DNA of 43,622 bases, from contig JAJRWT010000005.1 in assembly GCA_024276675.1 (NCBI GenBank), forward strand, positions 1 through 43,622. Reading direction: 5' to 3'. This DNA is from Myxococcota bacterium. GTDB lineage: Bacteria > Myxococcota_A > UBA796 > JAFGLY01. A model generated the notes under the pieces. That model ran no database searches and was not told the origin of the DNA. It worked only from the letters and a program-made list of their open reading frames with translations. Below are positions 33,332 to 41,984 of this stretch, piece by piece (positions within the stretch are counted from its first letter, which is position 1; the number at the start of each line of letters is the position of its first letter). The position numbers and the translations under genes were made by a program.

Positions 33332-34381
33332 CTACTCGCTGCCCTTGCGGGGGGGGAGCTTGGGAACTCCGCTGCCGGTGGTGGTTGATCCATCCGTGCC
33401 GGTGGATGGCATGGCTGGGGTCAGGGAGATTCCAGGCATGGCTGCACCCTTGGCAGCGGGCTTGATTTCGATGGCGGTGAGTTTGTCGATGTTTGTCTTG
33501 ATATCGGCGCCGGATCGCAGCTCGGCCACGTACTTGTCGTAGAGTTCCTTGAGCCTTTCGTTCTTGACCTTGCGTAGCACCGAGCCCTTCATCTGCTGGA
33601 AGGAGCGTTCGACGCGGTCGCGCCTGTTGGCCACATACACGATGTTGTAGCCATCGGAGGTCTTGAAGACTTCGGAGACTTCGCCCGTTGCCATGCCGAA
33701 GGCCTTGTCTACGATGGCCTGGTCCAGCCCCGGCTTTCCTTCCTTGGAAACGAAGCCGACATCACCACCGCGACGCCTGTACGGGTCTTCGGAGTACTTG
33801 GTGGCCACTTCTTTGAAGCGGGACTTGGGATCCGATGCTACTTCCTTGCGGATGCGCTGGGCTTCTTCCTTGGCTGCGGCATCGGGACGATCGTCGGTGA
33901 TGCGGATGAGGATACGCTTGATCTGGACCTTTTCGGGGACGATGAATTCGTCGGGATGGGAATCGAAATAGGCCCGAAGCATTTCATCGTCGAAGTCGGA
34001 ATTGCGGACCTTGGAATAGACCTCCTGGCGCAGAAGCGTGTTGACCATGACCTTCTGCACCTTGGGATCCTGGTCCAGGCCCTCTGCCAGGGCCTTCTTG
34101 TAGAGGAGCTTGTCGGCCACGAGGCGGTCCAGGACTTCCTGCTTTTCTTCCAGGGAGAGGGCTTCGCCGTCGGCTGGGACCTTTCGGGCCGCGGATTTTT
34201 CGAATTCGTTCGAGCCTACCGGCATTCCGTCAACCGTGGCCAGGATTTCGCCCAGGTCTTCCTGGGCGGCCGGGGATGAGGCCGAGGGCTTGTTGGGGGA
34301 ACTCGAAGAGCCAGTACCATTGCAGGCTCCTCCAGCAAAGGCCAGAAAAACAAGTGAAGCCAACGGGAACCAAAGACGCAT
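33332..34381 (-). CDS. PpiC/parvulin-type peptidyl-prolyl isomerase, predicted lipoprotein
   Basis: This 349-aa protein is exported, with Cys20 after FAGGA, an imperfect lipobox, and a Ser-rich linker. SurA-like N-domain helices follow (ILATVDGMPV, EEKQEVLDRLVADKLL). The parvulin domain spans ~150-260 (KVQIKRILI, YSEDPYRRRGGDVGFV, GYNIVYV). It probably assists folding of outer-membrane and secreted proteins, many of which this window encodes. The C-terminus is a Ser/Thr/Pro-rich tail. It is the first gene of the ppiC-surA-pdxA set, 39 bp before the SurA fragment, and divergent from a histidine kinase gene. Confidence 0.85.
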   Translation of the reverse strand: MRLWFPLASLVFLAFAGGACNGTGSSSSPNKPSASSPAAQEDLGEILATVDGMPVGSNEFEKSAARKVPADGEALSLEEKQEVLDRLVADKLLYKKALAEGLDQDPKVQKVMVNTLLRQEVYSKVRNSDFDDEMLRAYFDSHPDEFIVPEKVQIKRILIRITDDRPDAAAKEEAQRIRKEVASDPKSRFKEVATKYSEDPYRRRGGDVGFVSKEGKPGLDQAIVDKAFGMATGEVSEVFKTSDGYNIVYVANRRDRVERSFQQMKGSVLRKVKNERLKELYDKYVAELRSGADIKTNIDKLTAIEIKPAAKGAAMPGISLTPAMPSTGTDGSTTTGSGVPKLPPRKGSE

Positions 34382-34585
34382 CGCTCCTCCAGAAGAAACG
34401 GACCGGCATGCTTCGATCCGCGAGTCGATTCAGAAAGCCAATACACGTATCACAGGCCAGATAATCCAGCAACGACCAAATCCCCCCCAAAGTGTCTTGT
34501 TATTGATATCCGGTGGGACCTGGTACTGGGCCCCCAGCACGGGATCCGGGCATCCAGCCACAAGGTCCATCACCGGGAGAAGCCA

Positions 34586-36442
34586 ATGGCCATGCACATC
34601 TCCATGAATCTTTCCCTCCGGACCCGGATCCTGGCGGCCTTCGTATTCTCCTTCACCCTCTTCCTGGCGGTGATGTTCTACACCACCCACGGCCTGCGCT
34701 CTCTGGGCGATGACCTGCGGCTGGTGAACGACGGCTACCTGCCCCTGGCCAAGGTCGCAGCCCAACTGGAGAGCTACCAGGACCGGGTGGAGTTGGACAT
34801 GGCCCGCCAGCAAAGGGACAATGATCGCCCTCTCGCCGCCTTTCGCAGCAACACCGCGTTACACGCGAGAGCCGTCTCCTCCGCCATCGCCGAAGGGCAG
34901 GAGACCGCCAGAAACGCTCTGGCCAGCACGACGAATCCCCAGGAACGCGAGGCCTTGAAGTTGGTTCTCCAACTCCTGGAGCGAATCCTCTCATCCCAGA
35001 GCGACTACGTGGCCACCGGGCAACGCTGGGTTGACCAGGCCCGTGCCATGACTCCCCAGGAGGTACTGGCGGCCCAGGCGGACCTTCTGCACCTCCAGAA
35101 GGAACTACAGACGGCAGCCAAGCAGCTCACCGCCTTCCTGGACAGCCGCATCCGGCGTGTAAACGAGCGAATCGCCCGTTCACAGGCCAGAGTCACCGCT
35201 GTTGCGGCCGGCCTGGCGGGCCTGGCCCTCACCTTCGGTATAGCCATGCTGGCATGGACCCTCTTCACCCTGAGGCCCATCACCAGGCTCATTTCCGAGG
35301 TGCAAAGAGTGGCGGAAGGGGATTACGCCCGTCACATCGACGTCAAGGGCAAGGACGAAATCGGTGTCCTGGCATCGGAATTCAACGCCATGGCCAGAAA
35401 CCTGGCCGAAAGAGACAAGCGGCTCAAGGAACGTGCCCAGCAGCTCAAACGGCTCTCGCGCTACCTCAGGAGCGTCCTGGACACCATAGACCTGGGGATC
35501 ATCGTGGTGGAGGAGGCTCACGTCACCATGGCCAATCCAGCTTCCTCCAGGATGTGGAGGGTCGAAGAACAGGCCCCACTGCCGGAATGGCTTCGTTCCC
35601 TGCCCCCTGGAACCCACCCTGCCATCCCACTTGGCAGGAGGCGCTTCGACCTGCAGGTGGTCCCTTTTGGAAGCCGAGGCCTGTTGGTGCTGGGGGAAGA
35701 CGTCACACAGCGACTCGTTGACCAGGAGCGCATGGAGCGCAACCAGAGGCTGGCGCTCATCGGAAAGATGCTTGCCCAGATCTGCCACGAGATACGCAAC
35801 CCACTGAACGCCATCAGCCTGAACGCGGAACTTCTGGAAGAGGAACTCCGTTCGCTGGAGAAAACCGACTCGACCGAGGCCATGGATACCCTCTCCATCA
35901 TCTCCAAGGAGATCTTTCGCCTGGAGGAGGTGACGGAGCACTACCTGGATCTGTCCCGCAGGCCGGCGTTGACCTTCCACCAGGTGGACCTGGGGGATCT
36001 CCTGCGCTCGGTGGTCCGGTTGGAGCGACCAAACCTCCGCAAGGAAGGCATACGACTGGATCTCCACCTGCCTTCTGTCCCGGTGCCAATCACAGGCGAT
36101 GGCAACCAGCTTCGCCAGGCCATGTTGAACATCCTGGAAAACGCGCGCCACGTGGGGGCTTCAGAGATTCAGGCATCCCTGGAATGTTCTGACGAAATCG
36201 CCACCATTTCGGTGCGTGACGATGGGCGGGGCATGGACCAGGAGACCATGGAACGAGCCTTCGACCCCTTCTTCTCCACCAGGTCGCGAGGCACGGGCCT
36301 GGGGCTGGCAATAACAAGGCAGATCCTGGAAGATCACGGGGGGCATATCTCCTGCACATCGGTTCCCGGCGCCGGCTGCACCATCCGCATGGTCCTGCCC
36401 CTGGACCAGGAGCCGGCCGAACCGCCGACCGAAGGTGTTTAG
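34586..36442 (+). CDS. Membrane sensor histidine kinase (HAMP, HisKA, HATPase)
   Basis: This 618-aa protein has a TM segment near 15-35, a helical periplasmic sensor (~35-205, four-helix-bundle-like), a second TM (~208-230) and a HAMP domain. A short PAS-like linker (~295-375) follows. HisKA carries the phosphoacceptor His401 in ICHEIRNP. HATPase boxes include NILENARH, DDGRGMD and GTGLGLAI. GGGAG precedes the ATG by 8 nt. The HAMP-PAS-HEIRNP layout resembles kinases that pair with NtrC-type regulators, and one lies convergent 84 bp downstream. The ligand is unknown. Confidence 0.92.
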   Translation: MAMHISMNLSLRTRILAAFVFSFTLFLAVMFYTTHGLRSLGDDLRLVNDGYLPLAKVAAQLESYQDRVELDMARQQRDNDRPLAAFRSNTALHARAVSSAIAEGQETARNALASTTNPQEREALKLVLQLLERILSSQSDYVATGQRWVDQARAMTPQEVLAAQADLLHLQKELQTAAKQLTAFLDSRIRRVNERIARSQARVTAVAAGLAGLALTFGIAMLAWTLFTLRPITRLISEVQRVAEGDYARHIDVKGKDEIGVLASEFNAMARNLAERDKRLKERAQQLKRLSRYLRSVLDTIDLGIIVVEEAHVTMANPASSRMWRVEEQAPLPEWLRSLPPGTHPAIPLGRRRFDLQVVPFGSRGLLVLGEDVTQRLVDQERMERNQRLALIGKMLAQICHEIRNPLNAISLNAELLEEELRSLEKTDSTEAMDTLSIISKEIFRLEEVTEHYLDLSRRPALTFHQVDLGDLLRSVVRLERPNLRKEGIRLDLHLPSVPVPITGDGNQLRQAMLNILENARHVGASEIQASLECSDEIATISVRDDGRGMDQETMERAFDPFFSTRSRGTGLGLAITRQILEDHGGHISCTSVPGAGCTIRMVLPLDQEPAEPPTEGV

Positions 36443-36494
36443 CAGGACCCACCCGCCCGGGAGCCATCGCTGTAGTCGGGGCGTCCCTGCTTGT

Positions 36495-36518
36495 TGGGCC
36501 CATGGGAAAACAGGCCCA
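36495..36518. terminator. Weak hairpin between the convergent kinase and regulator genes
   Basis: TGGGCC (36495-36500) pairs with GGCCCA (36513-36518) across a 12-nt loop in the 84-bp convergent gap. There is no T-tract on either strand. Terminator function is possible by position only. Confidence 0.25.
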
Positions 36519-36526
36519 CGAGAACC

Positions 36527-37879
36527 TCAGTCGCCCCCCTGGCTCCATTCCGCCTCGCGGCGGTAGATGGTCCTGGAGGTTATCCCCAGCAAGCCGGCCG
36601 CCAGGTTCTTGTCGCCCCTGGTGAATCGGAGCGTCTCCTGGATCATGCGCCGTTCAAGGGTTTTCAGGGGAGTACCCACCCGGAAGGTCAGGACCTGCTT
36701 GCTCCCAAGCCCGCCACGTACCTGCTCTGGAAGGTCATCCAGGCCAAGCTGGCTTCCTCGGGCCAGCACCACCGCCCGTTCCACCACGTTTTCCAGCTCC
36801 CGCACGTTGCCTGGCCAGTGGTACCCCACCATGGCGTCCATGGCTTCGGGAGAGATGGAGTCCAGGTGCTTGTTGTTCTTTTGGACGAAATGCACGAGAA
36901 AGTGGCGCACCAGCAGTGGAATGTCTTCGCTGCGCTCCCGGAGTGACGGCACGATGAGACGAATCACGTTCAACCTGTAGTAGAGGTCTTCCCTGAAGGA
37001 GCCGGAGGCCACCATTTCGTCGATATTCCTGTTGGTGGCAGACATGACTCGGCAGTCGGCCTTGATGGTCCTGGTGCCTCCCACGCGCTCGTACTCGTTT
37101 TCTTGCAGCACCCGCAGCAGTTTGACCTGTATGGCCGGCGACATCTCCGTGACTTCGTCAAGGAAAAGGGTGCCGCCCCTGGCAAGATCGAATCGCCCAT
37201 CCTTCCTGGTCAGGGCGCCGGTGAAAGCTCCCTTTTCATAGCCAAAAAGTTCACTTTCCAGGAGACTTTCTGGAATTGCCGCGCAGTTGACGGTTACCAG
37301 CCGGTTTGAAGCCCGTGGGCTCTGGCGATGCAACATCCGGGCCATCACCCCTTTGCCTGTACCGCTTTCACCCGTGAACATCACCGAGGCATCCGAGGGC
37401 GCCACCTGCTCAACCTGGTCCAGCAGGTGGCGAAAAGGCGCCGAATGACCCACAACCTGCTCTTCGCCGCGCTCGAGCCTGGCTCGCAGTACACGATTTT
37501 CGCCCGCAAGATGTTGTTTTTCCAGGGCCTTCCGCACCGTGGTGACCAGCTCCACGCGCCTGAGGGGCTTGGTGATGAAATCGTAGGCGCCTTCTTTCAT
37601 GGCGTCCACCGCCACCTCCACGGTACCGTAGGCGGTCATGACGATCACCTCGATGTCCCGCTCCACGACCCTGATGGCGCGCAGCAGCTCCATTCCGTCC
37701 ATGCCCGGCATCCGCAGATCAGCCAGTACGAGGGCGATTCCCCCTTCGCGGACCATCTCAAGCGCTGCCCGACCATCGCTGGCCTGCGCTACCTCGTAGC
37801 CTTCCCTGGCCAGGATTCTGCCCAGGACCTGCCGGTTGGAAGGCTCATCGTCCACCACGAGTATCTTTTTTTCAGCCAT
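36527..37879 (-). CDS. NtrC-family sigma54-dependent response regulator
   Basis: This 450-aa transcription activator has a receiver domain (phospho-Asp54 in LADLRMPGMDG, Lys104 in FITKPL) and an AAA+ domain with Walker A GESGTGKG (170-177), the sigma54-contact GAFTGA (217-222) and Walker B TLFLDE (~237-242). The C-terminal Fis-type HTH contains NLAAGLLGITSRTIYRR-like helices. It would activate sigma54 promoters once phosphorylated, probably by the convergent kinase. Start ATG 37879 has AAGGTG 5 nt upstream, and that motif is part of a duplicated palindrome (see 37882-37911). Confidence 0.94.
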   Translation of the reverse strand: MAEKKILVVDDEPSNRQVLGRILAREGYEVAQASDGRAALEMVREGGIALVLADLRMPGMDGMELLRAIRVVERDIEVIVMTAYGTVEVAVDAMKEGAYDFITKPLRRVELVTTVRKALEKQHLAGENRVLRARLERGEEQVVGHSAPFRHLLDQVEQVAPSDASVMFTGESGTGKGVMARMLHRQSPRASNRLVTVNCAAIPESLLESELFGYEKGAFTGALTRKDGRFDLARGGTLFLDEVTEMSPAIQVKLLRVLQENEYERVGGTRTIKADCRVMSATNRNIDEMVASGSFREDLYYRLNVIRLIVPSLRERSEDIPLLVRHFLVHFVQKNNKHLDSISPEAMDAMVGYHWPGNVRELENVVERAVVLARGSQLGLDDLPEQVRGGLGSKQVLTFRVGTPLKTLERRMIQETLRFTRGDKNLAAGLLGITSRTIYRREAEWSQGGD

Positions 37880-37881
37880 GG

Positions 37882-37911
37882 GACACCTTGTCGCACCAAT
37901 GACACCTTGTC
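37882..37911 (-). promoter_or_regulatory. Two copies of GACA-CCT-TGTC spaced 19 bp, at the regulator's start
   Basis: Identical 11-bp inverted repeats at 37882-37892 and 37901-37911 lie immediately before the NtrC-type gene start. The near copy contains that gene's Shine-Dalgarno on the minus strand. Two equal palindromes about two helical turns apart suggest a dimer-pair operator or a translational control element. The divergent 38073 gene begins 160 bp away and might share the control. Confidence 0.4.
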
Positions 37912-38017
37912 AACCCGTGGGATTCCCGTTTTGGCCGCGGAGCCGACAGTTGTGGGTGGCCCGGCGACTCCCGACCAACAGGCCGCAACGTTTCGAGGGA
38001 GATTTCGGATGCTGGGC

Positions 38018-38046
38018 TTGACGTATCGTTCCAGGTATCCTAGTAT
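38018..38046 (+). promoter_or_regulatory. Good sigma70-type promoter for the 147-aa secreted protein
   Basis: TTGACG (38018-38023), a 17-bp spacer and TAGTAT (38041-38046) lie 27 bp before the GTG start at 38073. The -35 box matches five of six consensus positions, the -10 box four of six, and the spacing is ideal. Confidence 0.6.
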
Positions 38047-38072
38047 GCCCAACTTCCGAGAGAGAGGTCTTG

Positions 38073-38516
38073 GTGAACAAAACACTGAAAGCCGTCATGC
38101 TGGCGTTTCTCCTGGCGCCGGCGGCCTGGGCAGGGTCGCGCCAGCACGATGTCCCCAGGGACGGCTCCGACATAGCCCAACTGCGTTCAATCCTTGACAA
38201 CGGCCTCTCAAGGCCGCAGCAGGACCAGGCATATTCCAGTTTCGTAGCTAACTACCCCCGCAGCCCCCTGGCCGAGCTGGCCCTCATGCGTTGCCTCTCG
38301 TTGGGCCTCGACATGGACGCCGTGCTGGGGGAGCTGAGCCAGGCAGATCGCAGCTACCTGGTTTCACGGTTCAAGTCCCACCAGGAACGCCTGGCTTCCA
38401 GCCCGTCCACTGGTCCGTGGCTCTCGGATGCTGCCTCGCCGGTCGCCCCCGCGGACCGGCCCCTGGCTGGCCGGCCGGAAGCCGCCACCACCGCGGACCG
38501 TGCAATTGGTCAGTAG
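38073..38516 (+). CDS. Small secreted protein, function unknown
   Basis: This 147-aa protein has a standard signal peptide (basic NKTLK, hydrophobic VMLAFLLAP, cleavage after AWA). The mature part is helical with a TPR-like look around SSFVANYPRSPLAELALMR, a phrase typical of the tetratricopeptide repeats in outer-membrane assembly or tol-system proteins. The tail is Pro/Ala-rich. GAGG lies 5 nt before the GTG at 38073, which is preferred over the TTG 3 bp upstream. Its 3' end overlaps the convergent DsrE-like gene by 7 bp. Confidence 0.65.
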   Translation: MNKTLKAVMLAFLLAPAAWAGSRQHDVPRDGSDIAQLRSILDNGLSRPQQDQAYSSFVANYPRSPLAELALMRCLSLGLDMDAVLGELSQADRSYLVSRFKSHQERLASSPSTGPWLSDAASPVAPADRPLAGRPEAATTADRAIGQ

Positions 38517-38860
38517 ACCAGTACCTTGTCGGCTTCCAGGGTGAGTTGGGCCAGTTCTCCCAGCTTGGCTATCCTGACGCCTTCTATCAGGTCCTCTTGC
38601 AGGAGGCCGCGTACCTCGAGGCAGGTTTCGCAGGCCAGGACCGTGCCCCGGCGCAGGATGGGCTTCAACATACGTTCCATGTTGTAGTAGCCGTTGGGAG
38701 TCTTCTGGCCCCGCTTGACGCAGAGGACGGCATCGTTGGTGAAGTAGAGCGTGAGGTCCAGCTCGTCCTCGATCTGGAGGAGGGCCATGGCGAGCCTCAG
38801 GCCTTCGTGGCTACGCCCCTGCCCGTAGGGGGCGTCGTTGAGAATCATCAGCATGTCCAT
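38510..38860 (-). CDS. DsrE/DsrF-like small protein with CxxC
   Basis: This 116-aa cytoplasmic protein has the DsrE-like Rossmann pattern: MLMILNDAPYGQGRS at the start, EGLRLAMAL, LTLYFTNDAVLCVKRGQ, and a C-terminal VRIAKLGELAQLT. CETC (Cys77, Cys80) lies where DsrE-family proteins often carry a reactive Cys. Relatives take part in sulfur relay, but no dsr or tus genes are nearby, so the role is open. It is the last gene of a minus-strand series, 28 bp after the PNGase F-like gene. Confidence 0.82.
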   Translation of the reverse strand: MDMLMILNDAPYGQGRSHEGLRLAMALLQIEDELDLTLYFTNDAVLCVKRGQKTPNGYYNMERMLKPILRRGTVLACETCLEVRGLLQEDLIEGVRIAKLGELAQLTLEADKVLVY

Positions 38861-38888
38861 TTCTGTTCCCTCGTGACGGTCGCACTTC

Positions 38889-40787
38889 CTACCTGGAAAA
38901 AACCAGCCAGGAGGCCATGTAGATCGTGGCCGACCCGGTGTAGTCCTGGTCGTCGTAGAGAGCCCGGTATTCGATAGTGTTGTCGGCGCCGACGGAAACC
39001 TGTTGGGTGATGTCGGTTGTCACCGTGTTCACCTGTTTCCCGGGGCACCAGCCAGCTCGACCGTACCACCAGGTGCCATACTGGTTGGGGACGGTACCTT
39101 CGGCCACCTTGTCCATGCAGTCGTACATGGTGGAGGCCTCGGGGAAGTCCAGCACGATGTCGGCACTCTGGTCACCGTTGATGGTGAAGTGGTGGGCGAT
39201 GTCGCAGAACTCGGCACAGTTGTTGCTATCGGCTCCGTGGCCGGTGATGACCGTTGCCAACTCCACCTTTGTGACATCCGAGGGCACGTCGAAGGTGATT
39301 GGTTCGTAGCCGGCGTTGTAGTCGGAGTCTATGGTGCCGCCGGCGAACAGGAAGCTGGTCTCGGCGGGGCGGGCATCTTTCCCGGCGTCGAAGAAGCGCA
39401 GGGCCAGCTCCAGTTCGTAGGGGCCGTTGGTTTCGAAGCGGAACCGCCTGGTGCCGCCCGAGGCCAGCAGGGGCAGCATGGGGCTGATGTCGTGAAGCCA
39501 GCGCCCCTCGCGGTGGTAGGTGGTGATCCACCTGCCGATCTCGGTGCCGCATGCACACTCAAGGTCTGAATACCCGGTGCCCTTGCTGTTGCAGATGTAG
39601 GAGGCGTCTTCCGGCTTACCGGTGGGATCCAGGCACTGGCCCGGCATGGTGTCGGCCTCCACGGCTGCCTGGTAGCCCACGCAGACCTTGTTGGCGCCGG
39701 GGAGCTTGGCGCAGTCGTCTTCCGTGGAGCATTCCTGGCCCGTGGGCTTGCCGTCCACCATGCACTCCCCCACGATCTCGTCCACGGCGGGCTGGCAGGG
39801 GGTGTCGGCATACGGGTTTTCTTCGGTGGCTTCGCTGCACATGAACAGGTATGCCATGTAGTCCCAGGCGGGGCAGTCGCCGTACTCACCATCGCCCTCG
39901 CAGCCCATGTAGCAGTCCACCGCCACGGAATCGTAGGCGCCGAGGGTTGCGGAATCGGGTAGCTCCACTTCGGCGTAGACCTCACCGGCCACGCGATCAC
40001 CATCGAACACAGTGGTGACCAGGGCGTCCTGGCTGTCCATTTCGTCCTGCCGGTCGGATTCGTAGTTGTAGTAGATGGCTTCGTTGGCCACCATGGAGAT
40101 GTTGTCTTCGAACCAACCATAGGAACTGCTGTAGCGTGTGGGGTCGGCGTAGCTGCCGATGTAGCGGATCCTCTGGAATCGGTCGATGCCCACCCCCCAT
40201 CCGGGGTAGCTCATGATCTGGCCCAACCAGCCGTCCATGGCCTGGGCGCGCGTGGTGACCAGGTGAACCCGGTCCCACCACCAGGAACGTTCGTCTTCGG
40301 GATAGGTGTCGAGGACGTCGTCGATGGCGTCTTCGATGACGTCCAGTGATTCATCGATTGAAGTGGTTGACGTGGCCGTGGAGACGAAGAACAGGTGGAC
40401 GTTCAGGGGCAGCTTTTCGAACAGCTCGTCCACGTCGCGATCCCAGAGACCTTCCGACCCGATCCACACCTGGTTGGGGTCGTCTTGTATGAACAGGTAG
40501 GTCTCGCAGCCGGACCAGTTGGCCGAAAAGCTCCAGTCGCCTGTTCTCCTTGTGGGTACGGTGAAATCCGCGGCTACGGCGTAGAGGGAGTCGTCGTCTT
40601 CGGCGTCGGTGAAATCGCGCCGGGTCATTCCCAGCACCTCGCAGGCGTCGGGGGAATATTGGGAGGTGTCGGACGAGGAGTCGGCGGCGGAGTCGGGGCC
40701 CCCGGTGGGCGAGCCAGTCTCCTGGTTCTTTCCGCAGGCCAACGCACCCAGGGTGCTCAACAGGGTCAGGGTACGAAGAGTGTTCAT
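38889..40787 (-). CDS. PNGase F-like lipoprotein (putative peptide-N-glycosidase or relative)
   Basis: This 632-aa predicted lipoprotein has signal MNTLRTLTLLSTLGALAC (Cys18, imperfect lipobox) and a Ser/Asp linker. Residues ~50-240 form an extra N-terminal region. Residues ~250-620 resemble the two jelly-roll domains of peptide-N-glycosidase F: DCPAWDYMAY, like the CPxWDR segment that carries the catalytic Asp60 in the Flavobacterium enzyme, then GRWITTYHREGRWLHDI, NNCAEFCDIAHHF, QYGTW and AGWCPG. The family cleaves N-glycans from Asn. The usual Arg after Asp is Tyr here, so activity needs proof. A Cys-rich insert (~310-410) is unusual. It starts 66 bp after the ADH gene on the same strand. 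Confidence 0.75.
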   Translation of the reverse strand: MNTLRTLTLLSTLGALACGKNQETGSPTGGPDSAADSSSDTSQYSPDACEVLGMTRRDFTDAEDDDSLYAVAADFTVPTRRTGDWSFSANWSGCETYLFIQDDPNQVWIGSEGLWDRDVDELFEKLPLNVHLFFVSTATSTTSIDESLDVIEDAIDDVLDTYPEDERSWWWDRVHLVTTRAQAMDGWLGQIMSYPGWGVGIDRFQRIRYIGSYADPTRYSSSYGWFEDNISMVANEAIYYNYESDRQDEMDSQDALVTTVFDGDRVAGEVYAEVELPDSATLGAYDSVAVDCYMGCEGDGEYGDCPAWDYMAYLFMCSEATEENPYADTPCQPAVDEIVGECMVDGKPTGQECSTEDDCAKLPGANKVCVGYQAAVEADTMPGQCLDPTGKPEDASYICNSKGTGYSDLECACGTEIGRWITTYHREGRWLHDISPMLPLLASGGTRRFRFETNGPYELELALRFFDAGKDARPAETSFLFAGGTIDSDYNAGYEPITFDVPSDVTKVELATVITGHGADSNNCAEFCDIAHHFTINGDQSADIVLDFPEASTMYDCMDKVAEGTVPNQYGTWWYGRAGWCPGKQVNTVTTDITQQVSVGADNTIEYRALYDDQDYTGSATIYMASWLVFSR

Positions 40788-40853
40788 GCTTCCTCCGGGC
40801 GAAACTTGTTCAACGGATGATACAGGAGAAGTGGAACGGGTGCCATGAAAGAT

Positions 40854-41885
40854 TCAGGGGAGCAGGGCGACCTTTGTGGCGGAGCGGGCCAGGTGAAGGG
40901 CCTTTTCCACCTGTTCCAGGGGCAGCGTATGTTCCACCAGGGACTCCAGGGGCGGGTCGCTGGTCTCCATCCATGCCAGGGCCACGGGGAAGGGACCGCA
41001 GCGGCTTCCCACCAGGTGGATCTCGTGAACCGCGAGGGCGGTGAGATCCACGTTGGCGGGGGTGCCGGGGGTGCTCTTTACCACCACGGTTCCGCGGGGA
41101 CGCACCAGGTCCATGGCCACTGAGATCTGCTCTGGAGAGCCCGTGGCCTCCACCACGATGTCTGCCCCCAGTCCCCCGCTCCATTCCAGGACCCGAGGCC
41201 GTAGCCGGGACTGCCGGGCAGTTGTGTCCACCTGGAAAGTCTCCTCCGCTCCCCAGCGGCGGGCCCTCTGCAAGGAGGCGTTGCTCCTGGCCACCCCGGC
41301 CACCCGGGCGCCCAGGTGTCGAGCCACCGCCACGATCAAGGTACCCAGCCGCCCCGGTCCCAGCACCAGCACGGTCTTGCCCCCTGGGCTCCCCACCTGC
41401 TGGAAGGCCTGGAAAGCCGCCGCCACCGGCTCGGTGAAGGCCGCCACGGCGTCGCTCATGGAGTCCGGGACGGGATGAACACAGCCGGCTGGCACGATGC
41501 AGGTGTTGGAGAAGCCCCCGTCGTGGCGGATTATCCCCAGCACGCTGCGCTGCGTGCAGTGGTGATGAAGGCCCATGGCGCAAGCGGGGCAGAGCTGCTC
41601 CCGGCCCTTTGCCAGGCAGGTGCAGTTGATTTCGGGTACCACGCGGCGGCCCTTCGTGATGCCGGTGACGCCCGGTCCCAGCTCGTCCACGACGGCCACG
41701 ATTTCGTGCCCCGGAACCAGGGGGAGGGGCACCTGGTAGCTCCCCGAGAACAGGGCCAGGTCGGTTCCACAGATGCCTGCGCGGAGGACGCGCAGGCGAA
41801 GCTCGCCATCGCTGGGCTCCGGCATGGGCCGGGCTTGCACCTGGATGACTCCGGGGGCCTTCAAGACCGCGGCTCGGTTTGGCAT
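40854..41885 (-). CDS. Zinc-dependent alcohol dehydrogenase (medium-chain family)
   Basis: This 343-aa enzyme has the MDR layout: catalytic Zn ligands in GICGTDL (Cys39) and PGHEIV (His60, Glu61), the structural Zn loop with spaced Cys (EINCTCLAKG to HHHC), and Rossmann VLVLGPGRLG (~170-180) for NAD(P). It resembles threonine or sorbitol dehydrogenase-type members, but the substrate cannot be told. AGG precedes the ATG by 6 nt. A tandem 28-bp repeat separates it from the cyclase gene upstream. Confidence 0.88.
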   Translation of the reverse strand: MPNRAAVLKAPGVIQVQARPMPEPSDGELRLRVLRAGICGTDLALFSGSYQVPLPLVPGHEIVAVVDELGPGVTGITKGRRVVPEINCTCLAKGREQLCPACAMGLHHHCTQRSVLGIIRHDGGFSNTCIVPAGCVHPVPDSMSDAVAAFTEPVAAAFQAFQQVGSPGGKTVLVLGPGRLGTLIVAVARHLGARVAGVARSNASLQRARRWGAEETFQVDTTARQSRLRPRVLEWSGGLGADIVVEATGSPEQISVAMDLVRPRGTVVVKSTPGTPANVDLTALAVHEIHLVGSRCGPFPVALAWMETSDPPLESLVEHTLPLEQVEKALHLARSATKVALLP

Positions 41886-41910
41886 GATGTACCTCTTCGT
41901 TCCTTCCGAC

Positions 41911-41966
41911 TGCCGCCTTCCGCCTGCCCCCTGGCACCTGCCGCCTTCCGCCTGCCCCCTGGCACC
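41911..41966. repeat. Perfect 28-bp tandem repeat between cyclase and dehydrogenase genes
   Basis: Positions 41911-41938 and 41939-41966 are identical, followed by a degenerate TGCCTCC run. The unit is pyrimidine-rich on the + strand (purine-rich on the transcribed-sense minus strand). It fills most of the 99-bp gap. Its nature suggests slippage; a role in mRNA stability or a protein-binding site is possible. Confidence 0.85.
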
Positions 41967-41984
41967 TGCCTCCTGCCTCCTGTA

